From Elusimicrobia bacterium GWA2_62_23 (GTDB lineage Bacteria; Elusimicrobiota; Elusimicrobia; Elusimicrobiales; UBA9959): a stretch of DNA of 36,728 bases. How positions within the stretch are numbered: position 1 is the stretch's first letter; each line of letters opens with the position of its first letter. Where the stretch lies: the NCBI GenBank assembly GCA_001799635.1, contig MGTV01000020.1, positions 1 to 36,728 on the forward strand, written 5' to 3'. This document shows, one piece after another, positions 1-7,118 of this stretch. The notes below the pieces were generated by a model. That model was not told where the DNA came from. It worked only from the letters and a program-made list of their open reading frames with translations, and searched no databases. Made by a program: the position numbers and the translations under genes.

Positions 1-13
1 AGGCCTTGGCAGG

Positions 14-1669
14 ATGGAAGAACTGCCTTCCGCCTGGGCCGAGGACGGGCCCGGTATCCTTGGCTTCGGTATAGACTGGGATTGCAACCTGAGATGCCGC
101 CATTGTTTATCGTCGAGAAAAGGTAAGGGAGTAAAAGCCGAAGATTTCCAGGCTCTTCGGACTTTTACGGAGAAAAGCCGCTTTTTGCGTTTCATGGGCG
201 GGGAATTCACGATCAATAAAGACTGCCTTTCGATGCTTAAGGAATTGGGTACTTGGGAAGCCCAGCCCGCAGTCTTTTTCAGCACCAATGGGCAGACATC
301 ACTAGCATCCATTATGCCGTACTGCGGAGAATTAAAAGGGCTGCACCTTAAGTTCTCACTGGAAGGTTTGAACGCGGATTATGAACACATACGCCGCGGA
401 GCGTCATGGGATGTTTTTGAGCGCAATCTGGATGAGGCCGCGGCCATCTTTGCGGCCAAGCGCGCGGAGGGAAAAGACTGGCGACTATATCTGAACTTCT
501 GTGTGATGAGAAGCAACTTCCGGGAGCTGCCGTCCATTATTCGATATGCAGTCAAGAAAGACCTCCCGCTGGTCCTCAACACCATAAACGGAATGCGGCA
601 TATAGATGAGAACATGTTCATGTACTCCGCCGCCTGCCCGCCAAAAGAAGAAATACAGCAGATCGCCGAACAATGCCGGGCGATCCTGGGCGAAGCCGGA
701 CAGTATTGCTTCAAGAGCGAATTCGCGACGCACCTGGATTATATTCTCCGTTCCGCCAATGATAACAAACTCGGGTTACCGCGCCGAACCTTACAGTTAT
801 GGAGACTATTTGTTAAAGGCCGCGCAGCGGACCTCTCTATGTACGCTTTCTACAGGCTCTCAATGAACCCGACCGCATTTTTATCCTATGCCTATAGGAA
901 GATTCGGGGAAAAATAGAGAGCCCAAAGATCAGATTCAAGACTGCGCGCAGGATCATTGAGCACACCAGAGATATTTTAAGGGGTTGGGCATGGAATTAC
1001 TCAGTAACTAAAGCAGGAAAACCGGAAACGAGCGAATTCCGGCACCGGATAGGCGAATTTCAAGTACCCATAAAGGAGCGGGGAGAACTGGGCGTTGAAA
1101 ACAAGAACCGTATCTCAAATATGCGGATAGCCTGCGAGGCTATCGATATGTTGGTACTGCGGCCGGGGGAAATCTTTTCAATGCGGAAAATAATCGGTGA
1201 ACCAGTAGCCCAGAAAGGATATAAACCTGGCCCCGTTATCATCAGAGGCAAACTATCCAGCTCGGTTGGCGGCGGTCTGTGCCAGATATCGACAGTTCTC
1301 TTCAACGCAGCCCTGCAGGGGAATATGCGCATACTTGAAAAGCACAATCACAGCGTGGACTTGTGGGGGGAAGAGCGGCTAGTTGAGCTTGGACGGGACG
1401 CGGCGTACACCTATGAACTGAAGGACCTGAAGTTCAGGAACGACATGGCGGCACCAGTATTGATACGTATTTCAGCTGATGGAGAAAAGAGACTTGTTCG
1501 TGCCGAATTGTATTGCAGCAGCCCTCTATCCGGCGCGGTAACTGTGGAAACCCTGGCGGACACTAAGCCGGGAGAGGTTACACACATAGAAACACGGAGA
1601 TTTTTAAAAAATAACGGAAAGATGGAATTGACTTATTCCCGGCGGGAAACTTATCGTTCCCGCAGCTGA
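14..1669 (+). CDS. Radical SAM / VanW domain fusion protein
   Basis: The N-terminal part is a radical SAM enzyme. The cluster motif CNLRCRHC gives C24, C28 and C31, followed by a GGE motif near residue 62 (FMGGEF) that fits the SAM-binding region. The radical SAM part runs to roughly residue 200, and residues 200-340 are a linker I do not recognise. Residues about 346-495 form a VanW domain with FRPGE-like RPGEIFS (383-389), GGGLCQIS (419-426) and HNHS (444-447). VanW is known from vanB-type glycopeptide-resistance clusters and its biochemical role is unclear. The frame is open to the left window edge and no convincing ribosome binding site precedes the ATG, so the true start may lie outside the window. 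The ATP-grasp ligase gene follows 19 bases downstream, suggesting one operon. Substrate unknown. Confidence 0.85.
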   Translation: MEELPSAWAEDGPGILGFGIDWDCNLRCRHCLSSRKGKGVKAEDFQALRTFTEKSRFLRFMGGEFTINKDCLSMLKELGTWEAQPAVFFSTNGQTSLASIMPYCGELKGLHLKFSLEGLNADYEHIRRGASWDVFERNLDEAAAIFAAKRAEGKDWRLYLNFCVMRSNFRELPSIIRYAVKKDLPLVLNTINGMRHIDENMFMYSAACPPKEEIQQIAEQCRAILGEAGQYCFKSEFATHLDYILRSANDNKLGLPRRTLQLWRLFVKGRAADLSMYAFYRLSMNPTAFLSYAYRKIRGKIESPKIRFKTARRIIEHTRDILRGWAWNYSVTKAGKPETSEFRHRIGEFQVPIKERGELGVENKNRISNMRIACEAIDMLVLRPGEIFSMRKIIGEPVAQKGYKPGPVIIRGKLSSSVGGGLCQISTVLFNAALQGNMRILEKHNHSVDLWGEERLVELGRDAAYTYELKDLKFRNDMAAPVLIRISADGEKRLVRAELYCSSPLSGAVTVETLADTKPGEVTHIETRRFLKNNGKMELTYSRRETYRSRS

Positions 1670-1688
1670 TATCACGCAGGAGAACTTT

Positions 1689-2738
1689 GTGCGCAAAATA
1701 AAGAATATCGGGATCGTGCTGGAGACTAAAGCGGACGCGATGAAAACAGGTCGGCCGCTGGACCAGCTATACCATTGGCGGGAGCCGGGGGAAATAGCCG
1801 CGATAACCGGGGCGATAAAAGAACTCGGTTTTACCCCCGTTATCTTGGGCACGCCGGCAGATATAGCGGCACAGTCCGTCAGCGGAGTTGATTTCATTTT
1901 CAATCTTTCAGTAGGCTTCGTCGATCGCTATCGCCTGGCGGCGGGTCCTGCCCTCTATTCGCTCTTAAAACTTCCCTATTCCGGCGCCGACCCGTACACG
2001 AAGATGATGAGCCAGCATAAGCACGCCATGAAGTCCTTCTGGGACAAGCTTGGCATTCCTACTCCTGAATGGGCATACATTCATACTCCGGGCGACGTGA
2101 GAACAGCCTCACTCCCGCCGTTCCCGCTTATCCTCAAGCCGGCCTACGAAGGCTCCTCAATAGGGATAGATGAGAATTCTGTGATCCATTCAAAGAAACG
2201 TTTACTGGCAAAAGCAGATGAAATTTTTTCACGCCTCAATATGCCAATGATCGCGGAACGGTTCATCGCCGGCCGCGAATGTAAGGTAGGGATTATCGGA
2301 AACTCCGAGACAGAGTTTTCCGGCATTATCGAAGATATCGGCGCAGATGGGAGAGGGCTAGGAGAGGAAATTCTCTATTTCCGCGCCAAAAAGGCTGGGA
2401 CATACTCAAAACGGACCCTCGCCGCCAGAGATGACCTTTCAAAACGCATAATGAAGGACTCGCGGCGTATCTATGAACTGTTCCGGCCTGTAGACTACGG
2501 GACCATGGACGTGCGCGTGGACGGCCAGGGTCGCCATTACTTTCTGGAGTTCAACGCCGACGCGACATTGCATCCGCAAAGGACGCTGGCACAGTGCTGC
2601 GCTTTGAATGGGGCAGACTACAGGACAATGATCGCCAAGATTCTTTCGGCATCCTTCAAACGATGGGGTATTAAGCAACCGCTACCGAGGATTAAATCCG
2701 AGAGTGCGCATCACACGGGCAAATCGCGCCGGGCCTGA
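1689..2738 (+). CDS. D-alanine-D-alanine ligase-like ATP-grasp enzyme
   Basis: ATP-dependent ligase of the D-Ala-D-Ala ligase superfamily, expected to join a carboxylate to an amine or hydroxyl through an acyl phosphate. Visible family features are FNLS at 71-74, an ATP-binding lysine at K150 (LILKPAYEGSS), the small loop EGSSIGI at 154-160, E190, and metal ligands D274, E287 and N289 (FLEFNAD). The omega-loop segment that reads AKY in Ddl enzymes and differs in VanA-type ligases reads AKK here (233-235), so neither canonical specificity can be assigned. The GTG start is set by an AGGAG at 1678-1682. It lies directly downstream of the radical SAM-VanW gene, and its last 57 bases overlap the convergent dehydrogenase. 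It could equally be a peptide or natural-product ligase. Confidence 0.85.
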   Translation: MRKIKNIGIVLETKADAMKTGRPLDQLYHWREPGEIAAITGAIKELGFTPVILGTPADIAAQSVSGVDFIFNLSVGFVDRYRLAAGPALYSLLKLPYSGADPYTKMMSQHKHAMKSFWDKLGIPTPEWAYIHTPGDVRTASLPPFPLILKPAYEGSSIGIDENSVIHSKKRLLAKADEIFSRLNMPMIAERFIAGRECKVGIIGNSETEFSGIIEDIGADGRGLGEEILYFRAKKAGTYSKRTLAARDDLSKRIMKDSRRIYELFRPVDYGTMDVRVDGQGRHYFLEFNADATLHPQRTLAQCCALNGADYRTMIAKILSASFKRWGIKQPLPRIKSESAHHTGKSRRA

Positions 2739-3833
2739 GAGAGCAAGTTCGCGGCAGGAAAACTCAACCCTGTGCCGGTAGCGCTTCCTAAAGGCGTTAA
2801 ACGCCACAGCCGCGGTGGGTGCGTCCGCTACTTCCCGCTTAAAGTCAGCTGAATCTTTTTCGATATTATATATCCGCCGGACTGCGCCCTGAAGAACACT
2901 GTAAGGCGTATCTCCCGGCGAGCACGAACAGGAAAGAGGCGTGCGCCTACGGACCGGAGGCTTCCAGACCGGGGATATGCCGAAATGAGAGCATACTGCG
3001 GCGTAGATCACGCAGACCGCGGCGAGCCGAGCTTCTTGAGATAGGCCGGCCACATGTGGAGTGCTGATATCGGCCAGCTCCACCAGCCCTCGGTCTATCT
3101 CCGGCTCATTCTCCCAGACGTCGACTACCGCACCGCCGAGCCGCTTGGACGCGAGACATCCCTTAAGAGAGCGTTCGCAGACTATCCCACCTCTGGCGGA
3201 ATTGATAACAATGGCACCGCGCTTAAGCCTAGCCAGCCTTTGCGCGCCGAACAGACCCGCAGTCTTGTCCTTCCCGGTAAAGGTCAGCGGTGTATGGATA
3301 GTTATAACATCTGAATCCATCAAGTTGGATAGCGGCTTGAAGGATTTATCACCGGTAGTTCTGCGCTTTGGTGGATCGTTCAGCAGGACATTCATTCCCA
3401 AAGCCTTCGCCTTCACCGCCACACGGCTGCCGACATTACCAGCTCCGACAACGCCTAACGAGGCCTCAGGAATGTTTATACGGCCCATCTTATGAAGGGA
3501 CAACAACGCCGCGACCACATACTCTGCCACTGATTCCGCATTACTGCCCGGGGCGGCGGAGAAAGCGATTTTTTGGTCCTTTAAATACCTGAGGTCGATA
3601 TGGTCCGTACCGGCTGAAACCGTTCCAACGAATTTCACACTGCTTCCCGCTAAAAGCTTTTTATCGACGTGAGTCACATACCGTATTATCAGGATATCGC
3701 AATTCTTTACCGCCGCAGCATTGATTTCTCCGCTTTCAAGCAGCCGCAGCTGGCCGATTCCCTTGAAAGCGGCATAGACATGCGGGATATTCTTATCCGC
3801 AATGACCTGTAGGATTGGCCTATGGATTCGCAT
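2682..3833 (-). CDS. PdxB-like D-2-hydroxyacid dehydrogenase
   Basis: NAD-dependent 2-hydroxyacid dehydrogenase most like erythronate-4-phosphate dehydrogenase (PdxB, pyridoxal phosphate synthesis). The N-terminal segment resembles PdxB, with TVSAGTDHID at 71-80 and FSAAPGSNAESVAEYV at 91-106. The Rossmann motif GVVGAGNVGSRV is at 127-138, and the catalytic triad is R214 (SARGG), E243 (ENEPE) and H260 (STPHVAG). A C-terminal extension of about 100 residues fits the PdxB dimerisation domain. The length (383) matches PdxB. No clear ribosome binding site precedes the ATG. It converges on the ligase gene and overlaps its end. A VanH-like D-lactate dehydrogenase role is thinkable from the neighbours, but the C-terminal domain argues for PdxB descent. 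Confidence 0.8.
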   Translation of the reverse strand: MRIHRPILQVIADKNIPHVYAAFKGIGQLRLLESGEINAAAVKNCDILIIRYVTHVDKKLLAGSSVKFVGTVSAGTDHIDLRYLKDQKIAFSAAPGSNAESVAEYVVAALLSLHKMGRINIPEASLGVVGAGNVGSRVAVKAKALGMNVLLNDPPKRRTTGDKSFKPLSNLMDSDVITIHTPLTFTGKDKTAGLFGAQRLARLKRGAIVINSARGGIVCERSLKGCLASKRLGGAVVDVWENEPEIDRGLVELADISTPHVAGLSQEARLAAVCVIYAAVCSHFGISPVWKPPVRRRTPLSCSCSPGDTPYSVLQGAVRRIYNIEKDSADFKREVADAPTAAVAFNAFRKRYRHRVEFSCRELALSGPARFARVMRTLGFNPR

Positions 3834-3885
3834 CGTTATTCAAAACAGCAGAGTTATTCCAGACTTTCCAGCTTACGAATCAATT

Positions 3886-3915
3886 TTAACTCTTTTCATT
3901 CTTGAAGGATATAAA
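3886..3915 (+). promoter_or_regulatory. Candidate sigma-70 promoter of a short transcript
   Basis: TTAACT (3886-3891), an 18-base spacer and TATAAA (3910-3915). A transcript starting near 3922 would meet the hairpin at 3965-4015 after about 100 bases, which would make it a small RNA or leader rather than the mRNA of a normal gene. Confidence 0.3.
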
Positions 3916-3921
3916 TTGGGT

Positions 3922-4025
3922 GGGTAATTACGCTGTATCATTAATGGGGGGAACAGCTAAAGCGGGCCAGGGCGGGGGCGGCGGCCTCTCGCGGCAAGAC
4001 GCTACCGCCCTGGCCTTTCCTTATT
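3922..4025 (+). ncRNA. Possible small RNA ending in a hairpin
   Basis: This is the stretch between the candidate promoter at 3886 and a perfect 11-base-pair stem (3965-3975 with 4005-4015) with a 29-base loop, followed by a T-rich run. No believable protein is encoded here; the open frame across it has no ribosome binding site and a composition typical of random G+C-rich DNA. I do not recognise an RNA family. This is an inference from the promoter and terminator geometry only. Confidence 0.25.
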
Positions 4026-4076
4026 TTCTTCGCGGTTTCCGCCTCTCCCGGTGGCTACAAATTAATAACAGAAAAG

Positions 4077-4118
4077 ACCGCCCCGGCGGCCGCAGAAGCG
4101 GACGCCGGGGCGGTGTTT
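4077..4118 (+). terminator. Strong intrinsic terminator-like hairpin
   Basis: A perfect 12-base-pair stem (4077-4088 with 4103-4114) encloses a second CCGC/GCGG stem with an AGAA loop, followed by G and TTTT. It could work on either strand, since a TCTTTT run lies beyond it on the reverse strand. No forward gene immediately precedes it, which is odd and fits an upstream small RNA or a relic gene end. Confidence 0.55.
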
Positions 4119-4166
4119 TATAATTACGGTGCCACCGGGGTCAGTTAAGATAGATAACAGCAACAG

Positions 4167-4207
4167 GCCCGCGCCGCGAGTGGCAGCAGCCACTGGCGAG
4201 CGCGGGC
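4167..4207. other. Long inverted repeat (hairpin)
   Basis: The arms 4167-4174 and 4200-4207 pair perfectly over 8 bases. Inner segments CGC/GCG and AGTGGC/GCCACT extend the helix to an AGCA loop. There is no T-run, so it is not a simple terminator. It may be part of a structured RNA or a protein-binding site. Confidence 0.4.
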
Positions 4208-4512
4208 AGAGTCTGTAAAGATTACAGTTCGACTCTTTGCAACGCGCGCGGGGAATAATTTTCTGCTTTGTTTAAGTGCGGGACACCTTGGGAGCAGGAG
4301 CGAAGGCGCGTAGTGCCGAGCCCTGCGAACCCGCTACTTAGCGGCAAGGAGCAGTGCGGGGCCGCGCTGCGTGGCCACGCCTGCGACGACATCTCGCGGA
4401 TAAGATCCCCGTACCGCAGATCCAAAAGGAATTCATAATGTTTCCTCGGGATGTTGCGCAAAGTAGGTTATTACTGAGGCCTGAAAATCACCCCAAAATT
4501 TAAAATTCTCCC

Positions 4513-4655
4513 AGTAGCCCGAAGGATCGCCCCGCTTGAACGCGGGGCATTCTTTTTTGGGGAACGGTTGAACAGTCACTGGAACAATCTATACAATTAG
4601 GTTGGGTTAGATAGGGGAGTCAAGAATCAAGACCTGACCCCGTTCCCGCACATGG
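4513..4655 (+). repeat. Direct repeat copy 1 (terminator plus promoter)
   Basis: Positions 4513-4548 match 6991-7026 at 35 of 36 bases. Similarity continues weakly through a T-run, a promoter-like TTGAAC (4568-4573), an 18-base spacer and TACAAT (4592-4597), then GGGTTAG and AAGACCT motifs up to about 4655. The second copy leads directly into an intact gene, while this copy leads into a gene that appears to lack its start. The two copies bracket the insertion at 4.6-7.0 kb. Confidence 0.7.
4529..4558 (+). terminator. Intrinsic terminator inside repeat copy 1
   Basis: GCCCCGC (4529-4535), a six-base loop and GCGGGGC (4542-4548), followed by ATTCTTTTTT. It is nearly identical to the terminator at 7007-7033 in repeat copy 2. 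Confidence 0.65.
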
Positions 4656-4766
4656 GAAGCCGAGAAGATACGGTTTTCAACAAAAAAGTTTTTAGCTATT
4701 AAGCAGAAAAAAGACGACCTTCTCAAGCTCACGGAGCAAAGCCTTGCGCAATGCGATAAGAATTTC

Positions 4767-5873
4767 GTGAAACGATTTGATTCCTTTTGGGGCTCCCAGG
4801 TAGAGATATTCCCCGAAACAACGAATTGCAAAATCCCAGGTGTAGAGGGTTGGACACGACATAAAATGAAAGTCCCTCTATCGAAGCTGATATTTTCTCC
4901 GGCAGTCCCATACACATTTCAAAGAGAAGAAGGGGCTAACTATTCAAAAAGCGATGATGGCACTCAGGGCACTCGCAGCCTTACATTTCATGACGGTGAG
5001 ATCCAATTCACGATAGAATCAGATACAGACACCTATACCGGCCCCAGCAGTATCTTTTGGCAAGTCAGAAACCGCATAAAAATGCAAAGCCCATGGGGTC
5101 TAAATTGTTATATGCCAAAGCGAATTTGGTGTATCCACAACAATTTCATTCTCGCACTCAAAGATATCCCAGCAGATATTGGCAGCGAATCGGTTCTCTT
5201 TGCATTATGGAATTTGGCAACTGACAAGTGGTATTACTTCGAAATGAGCGTAGACATGCTCCTAAATCACTTACCCGATTGGGAACTAGCGAAAGCTGGG
5301 GTCAAAGATTCAACAATTGTGCTGCAAACAGACAAGAACACCTTAGCCATCTGCCCAGAGAAAAAAGAGTGGGCCCCTTTAAATCCAGCTACCGGAGAAT
5401 CTATCCCCGACTCACAAGAAGGCCTTGCAGAATCCCGTCCCGTTGACAACAGAATTCCCATCGATGATGTAATACGAGTGTCGTCCGCTGCGATCAGTAG
5501 ATTAATGCAGTTCAATCCTGACACCGAATATTTCTTTGAACATCAATTTCCTCCAGAAGAGTTACTCTTACGGAACAACGGGAAGAAGGAAGCCTATTAT
5601 TTCTTTTTCCGACACAAAACAACACTCGGTGATGAGGTCGGGCCCACCACCGTAGGATACTTCATTTTACGGCAACAATATCCAATCAAACTGATTCCAT
5701 TGGACATCCGAAAATCCTCTATTCTGGAGGATTCATTCCTTTTACGAGTGTCCACCGCTAATGACATAGGAATACGCACTATGGACGATACACATGGAAT
5801 AACAATTGGTTACTACGAGTACAAAGCAGATCTTAATACCGGCAAAGTTGATATACAATTTAAGAGTGAGTAA
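4767..5873 (+). CDS. Unknown protein, probably 5'-truncated
   Basis: I do not recognise this 368-residue protein. It has no signal peptide or membrane span and is rich in aromatic and acidic residues (FDSFWG, SSIFWQ, TDKWYYFEM). Composition is much more A+T-rich than the genome core. GTG at 4767 is the first usable start, but the frame stays open upstream to 4638 and that extra stretch reads like real protein (for example FLAIKQKKDDLLKLTEQS). There is no ATG, GTG or TTG in it and no good ribosome binding site before 4767. This suggests that the 5' end was replaced when the gene was joined to the repeat at 4513-4655. Whether it is expressed is uncertain. Confidence 0.6.
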   Translation: MKRFDSFWGSQVEIFPETTNCKIPGVEGWTRHKMKVPLSKLIFSPAVPYTFQREEGANYSKSDDGTQGTRSLTFHDGEIQFTIESDTDTYTGPSSIFWQVRNRIKMQSPWGLNCYMPKRIWCIHNNFILALKDIPADIGSESVLFALWNLATDKWYYFEMSVDMLLNHLPDWELAKAGVKDSTIVLQTDKNTLAICPEKKEWAPLNPATGESIPDSQEGLAESRPVDNRIPIDDVIRVSSAAISRLMQFNPDTEYFFEHQFPPEELLLRNNGKKEAYYFFFRHKTTLGDEVGPTTVGYFILRQQYPIKLIPLDIRKSSILEDSFLLRVSTANDIGIRTMDDTHGITIGYYEYKADLNTGKVDIQFKSE

Positions 5874-5918
5874 AATCATAGCCATACTTTTCAAATACAA
5901 GGGGAACAATGAGGGTAT

Positions 5919-5964
5919 ATACCGGACACATCGGTAACATATTATACCGGATACATAGGTAACA
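5919..5964. repeat. IS481-type terminal repeat pair
   Basis: Two 21-base units of the form ATACCGGAYACATMGGTAACA, at 5919-5939 and 5944-5964, match at 19 of 21 positions. Sequences of this kind occur at the ends of IS481-family elements. The inner unit covers the last codons and stop of the transposase remnant. Confidence 0.6.
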
Positions 5965-6180
5965 CTTTGAGCCCAAAGGGATTCCCGATGGGCTCAAATC
6001 TTTTATCCTCCAGATCAAAATACCCCAGGTCATAGTCCATAAAAGTCACCAGCCAAATTCCTTCCCCGACCTCTTTGATCCCGACGTGCTGCCCGGCCAG
6101 CGGTTTACACAAATTTATCTTCTTTTGCTCAGCTGGAATAAAGCCCCGGGCGAGCCGAACGGCACACCATTGTCAGTGGA
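5942..6180 (-). pseudogene. IS481-family transposase remnant, internally deleted
   Basis: Reading the reverse strand, 6180-6121 encodes STDNGVPFGSPGALF, the block around the second catalytic aspartate of IS481-type DDE integrases. Then the frame breaks. 6118-5942 encodes the family's C-terminal tail (INLCKPLAGQHVGIK, WLVTFMDYDLGYF, EPIGNPFG) up to the stop. The segment normally lying between these blocks, which carries the catalytic glutamate, is missing, and the two pieces are in different frames. The N-terminal HTH half is not found upstream. It is therefore a non-functional scar. The terminal repeats lie immediately beyond its 3' end. Confidence 0.8.
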
Positions 6181-6507
6181 AGTAAAGAGAAAGTGTCTCA
6201 ATCTCAAAGTCAGTTACCAGAGGGGAAAGCAACTTAAAAACAATCTCAAAAATGGAGGGATAAATGTTAGACGAAAACCACTTGTAAGCGGCTTGTATAA
6301 AGTTAATCCGCAGAGGATGTTCCATTCAGATTTTTCACGGACTACACCAATTCTCTTGGGTGGAGATACCTCAAGAGGTAGCGGTGTACAATGGATTGCG
6401 TCTGCTGGGGTAAAACAGATAAACTCTGCGTTAGTTTTAAAAGTAAATGGATTACAGTTTTTTTGTAGGAGCAAGTTGTTAAAGTAGGCGAGATTAAGGA
6501 GAGTATC
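6181..6507. other. A+T-rich stretch without a supported gene
   Basis: It lies between the transposase remnant and the small gene at 6508. Frames of about 110 and 133 codons exist on the two strands, but the forward one runs antisense through the transposase remnant and neither has a ribosome binding site or a recognisable domain. It is probably degraded mobile-element or foreign DNA. Confidence 0.4.
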
Positions 6508-6795
6508 ATGGGATATGATGTTGATAGTGTTGAATGGCAGGGGCACTCAATTAAAGTCGAGCGATTTGATTTTCACATGTTATTGTGGATGAAACGCCTC
6601 GTGAGGCTTGTTGTAGACGATAAGATGCTTGACGAACAAACCGACTGGCGACCTTTGCCATTATATGTTGCATCCTGGCCCATAACAGTTACGGCGCAGA
6701 TTCAAGAGGCTAATAAAAAACATCATCTTGTTAAGGCTGTCCTCGGAGTCTACATGCCAGCAAAGATCTACGTTGACGGCAAGCAGGTCTCTTAG
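6508..6795 (+). CDS. Small unknown protein
   Basis: A 95-residue protein of unknown function. The ATG follows a good ribosome binding site (AAGGAG at 6495-6500), which is the main reason to accept it. The sequence contains aromatic-rich and basic segments (FDFHMLLWMKRLVRLVV) and a C-terminal part with alternating hydrophobics (LGVYMPAKIYVDG) that could be beta strands. It has no signal peptide. Composition is A+T-rich like the rest of the insertion between the two direct repeats, so it was probably acquired with that segment. It could be the relic of a longer gene. Confidence 0.5.
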   Translation: MGYDVDSVEWQGHSIKVERFDFHMLLWMKRLVRLVVDDKMLDEQTDWRPLPLYVASWPITVTAQIQEANKKHHLVKAVLGVYMPAKIYVDGKQVS

Positions 6796-6990
6796 GCTAT
6801 TGGCCCGACTTAAACTCTCTCTCACCAATCCAGACTGTGCTCGACAGGCGGTTGACGGGGTAAACAAGGCGGATCAAGGGGGAAAGGCAGGGAGCCTTTT
6901 TAGGTGAAACCTTCGGGATGTGGCAGAGTATTCGGCGCTGCGACGTTTTGGGGCGAGTTTAGGGCCGCAATCCTGACCTATTACGCCCAG
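6796..6990. other. Non-coding stretch before repeat copy 2, tRNA-Pro-like fragment
   Basis: No gene is supported. From 6914 the sequence CGGGATGTGGCAGAG resembles the 5' half of a bacterial proline tRNA, and TTTTGGGG (near the anticodon position for UGG) follows about 35 bases later. The element ends 77 bases on, exactly where repeat copy 2 begins. The 3' acceptor strand CATCCCG is absent and the arms do not pair, so it is at best a decayed tRNA. Confidence 0.3.
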
Positions 6991-7006
6991 AGTAGCCCGA
7001 AGGATC

Positions 7007-7033
7007 GCCCCGCTTGTACGCGGGGCGTTTTTT
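7007..7033 (+). terminator. Intrinsic terminator inside repeat copy 2
   Basis: GCCCCGC (7007-7013), a six-base loop TTGTAC and GCGGGGC (7020-7026), followed by GTTTTTT. Confidence 0.65.
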
Positions 7034-7039
7034 CATACA

Positions 7040-7068
7040 TTGACCGGCCACGGCGGAATCTATACAAT
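7040..7068 (+). promoter_or_regulatory. Sigma-70-type promoter of the 7119-7858 gene pair
   Basis: TTGACC (7040-7045), a 17-base spacer and TACAAT (7063-7068). It sits just behind a terminator and about 50 bases before the ATG at 7119. Repeat copy 1 has a similar but weaker version. Confidence 0.5.
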
Positions 7069-7118
7069 CTAGCCAGGGTTAGTTGGCGGCCGAAGATAAA
7101 GACCTAAACCAATTCCAT

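Larger units (their letters stand above)
3834..4512. other. Gene-poor structured intergenic region
   Basis: This stretch of nearly 700 bases holds three separate strong hairpins and, from about 4220 to 4440, G+C-rich sequence with no recognised protein or RNA. A reverse-strand frame of 79 codons exists at 4222-4461 but lacks a ribosome binding site and recognisable domains. At 4447 a short sequence (CGGGATGTTGCGCA) resembles the 5' end of a proline tRNA, without a matching 3' acceptor strand. Confidence 0.5.

Noticed and set aside
14..3833. A true vancomycin-resistance cluster
   Set aside because: VanX, VanR and VanS are absent, the dehydrogenase is PdxB-like and the ligase lacks the VanA/VanB omega-loop signature. 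Only a loose functional parallel is claimed.
3902..4123. Possible 73-residue protein
   Set aside because: It reads through two perfect hairpins and lacks a ribosome binding site; better explained as structured non-coding DNA.
4222..4461. Possible 79-residue reverse-strand protein
   Set aside because: No ribosome binding site, no recognised domain and random-looking composition.
6086..6487. Possible 133-residue forward protein
   Set aside because: Begins antisense inside the IS481 transposase remnant and has no ribosome binding site.
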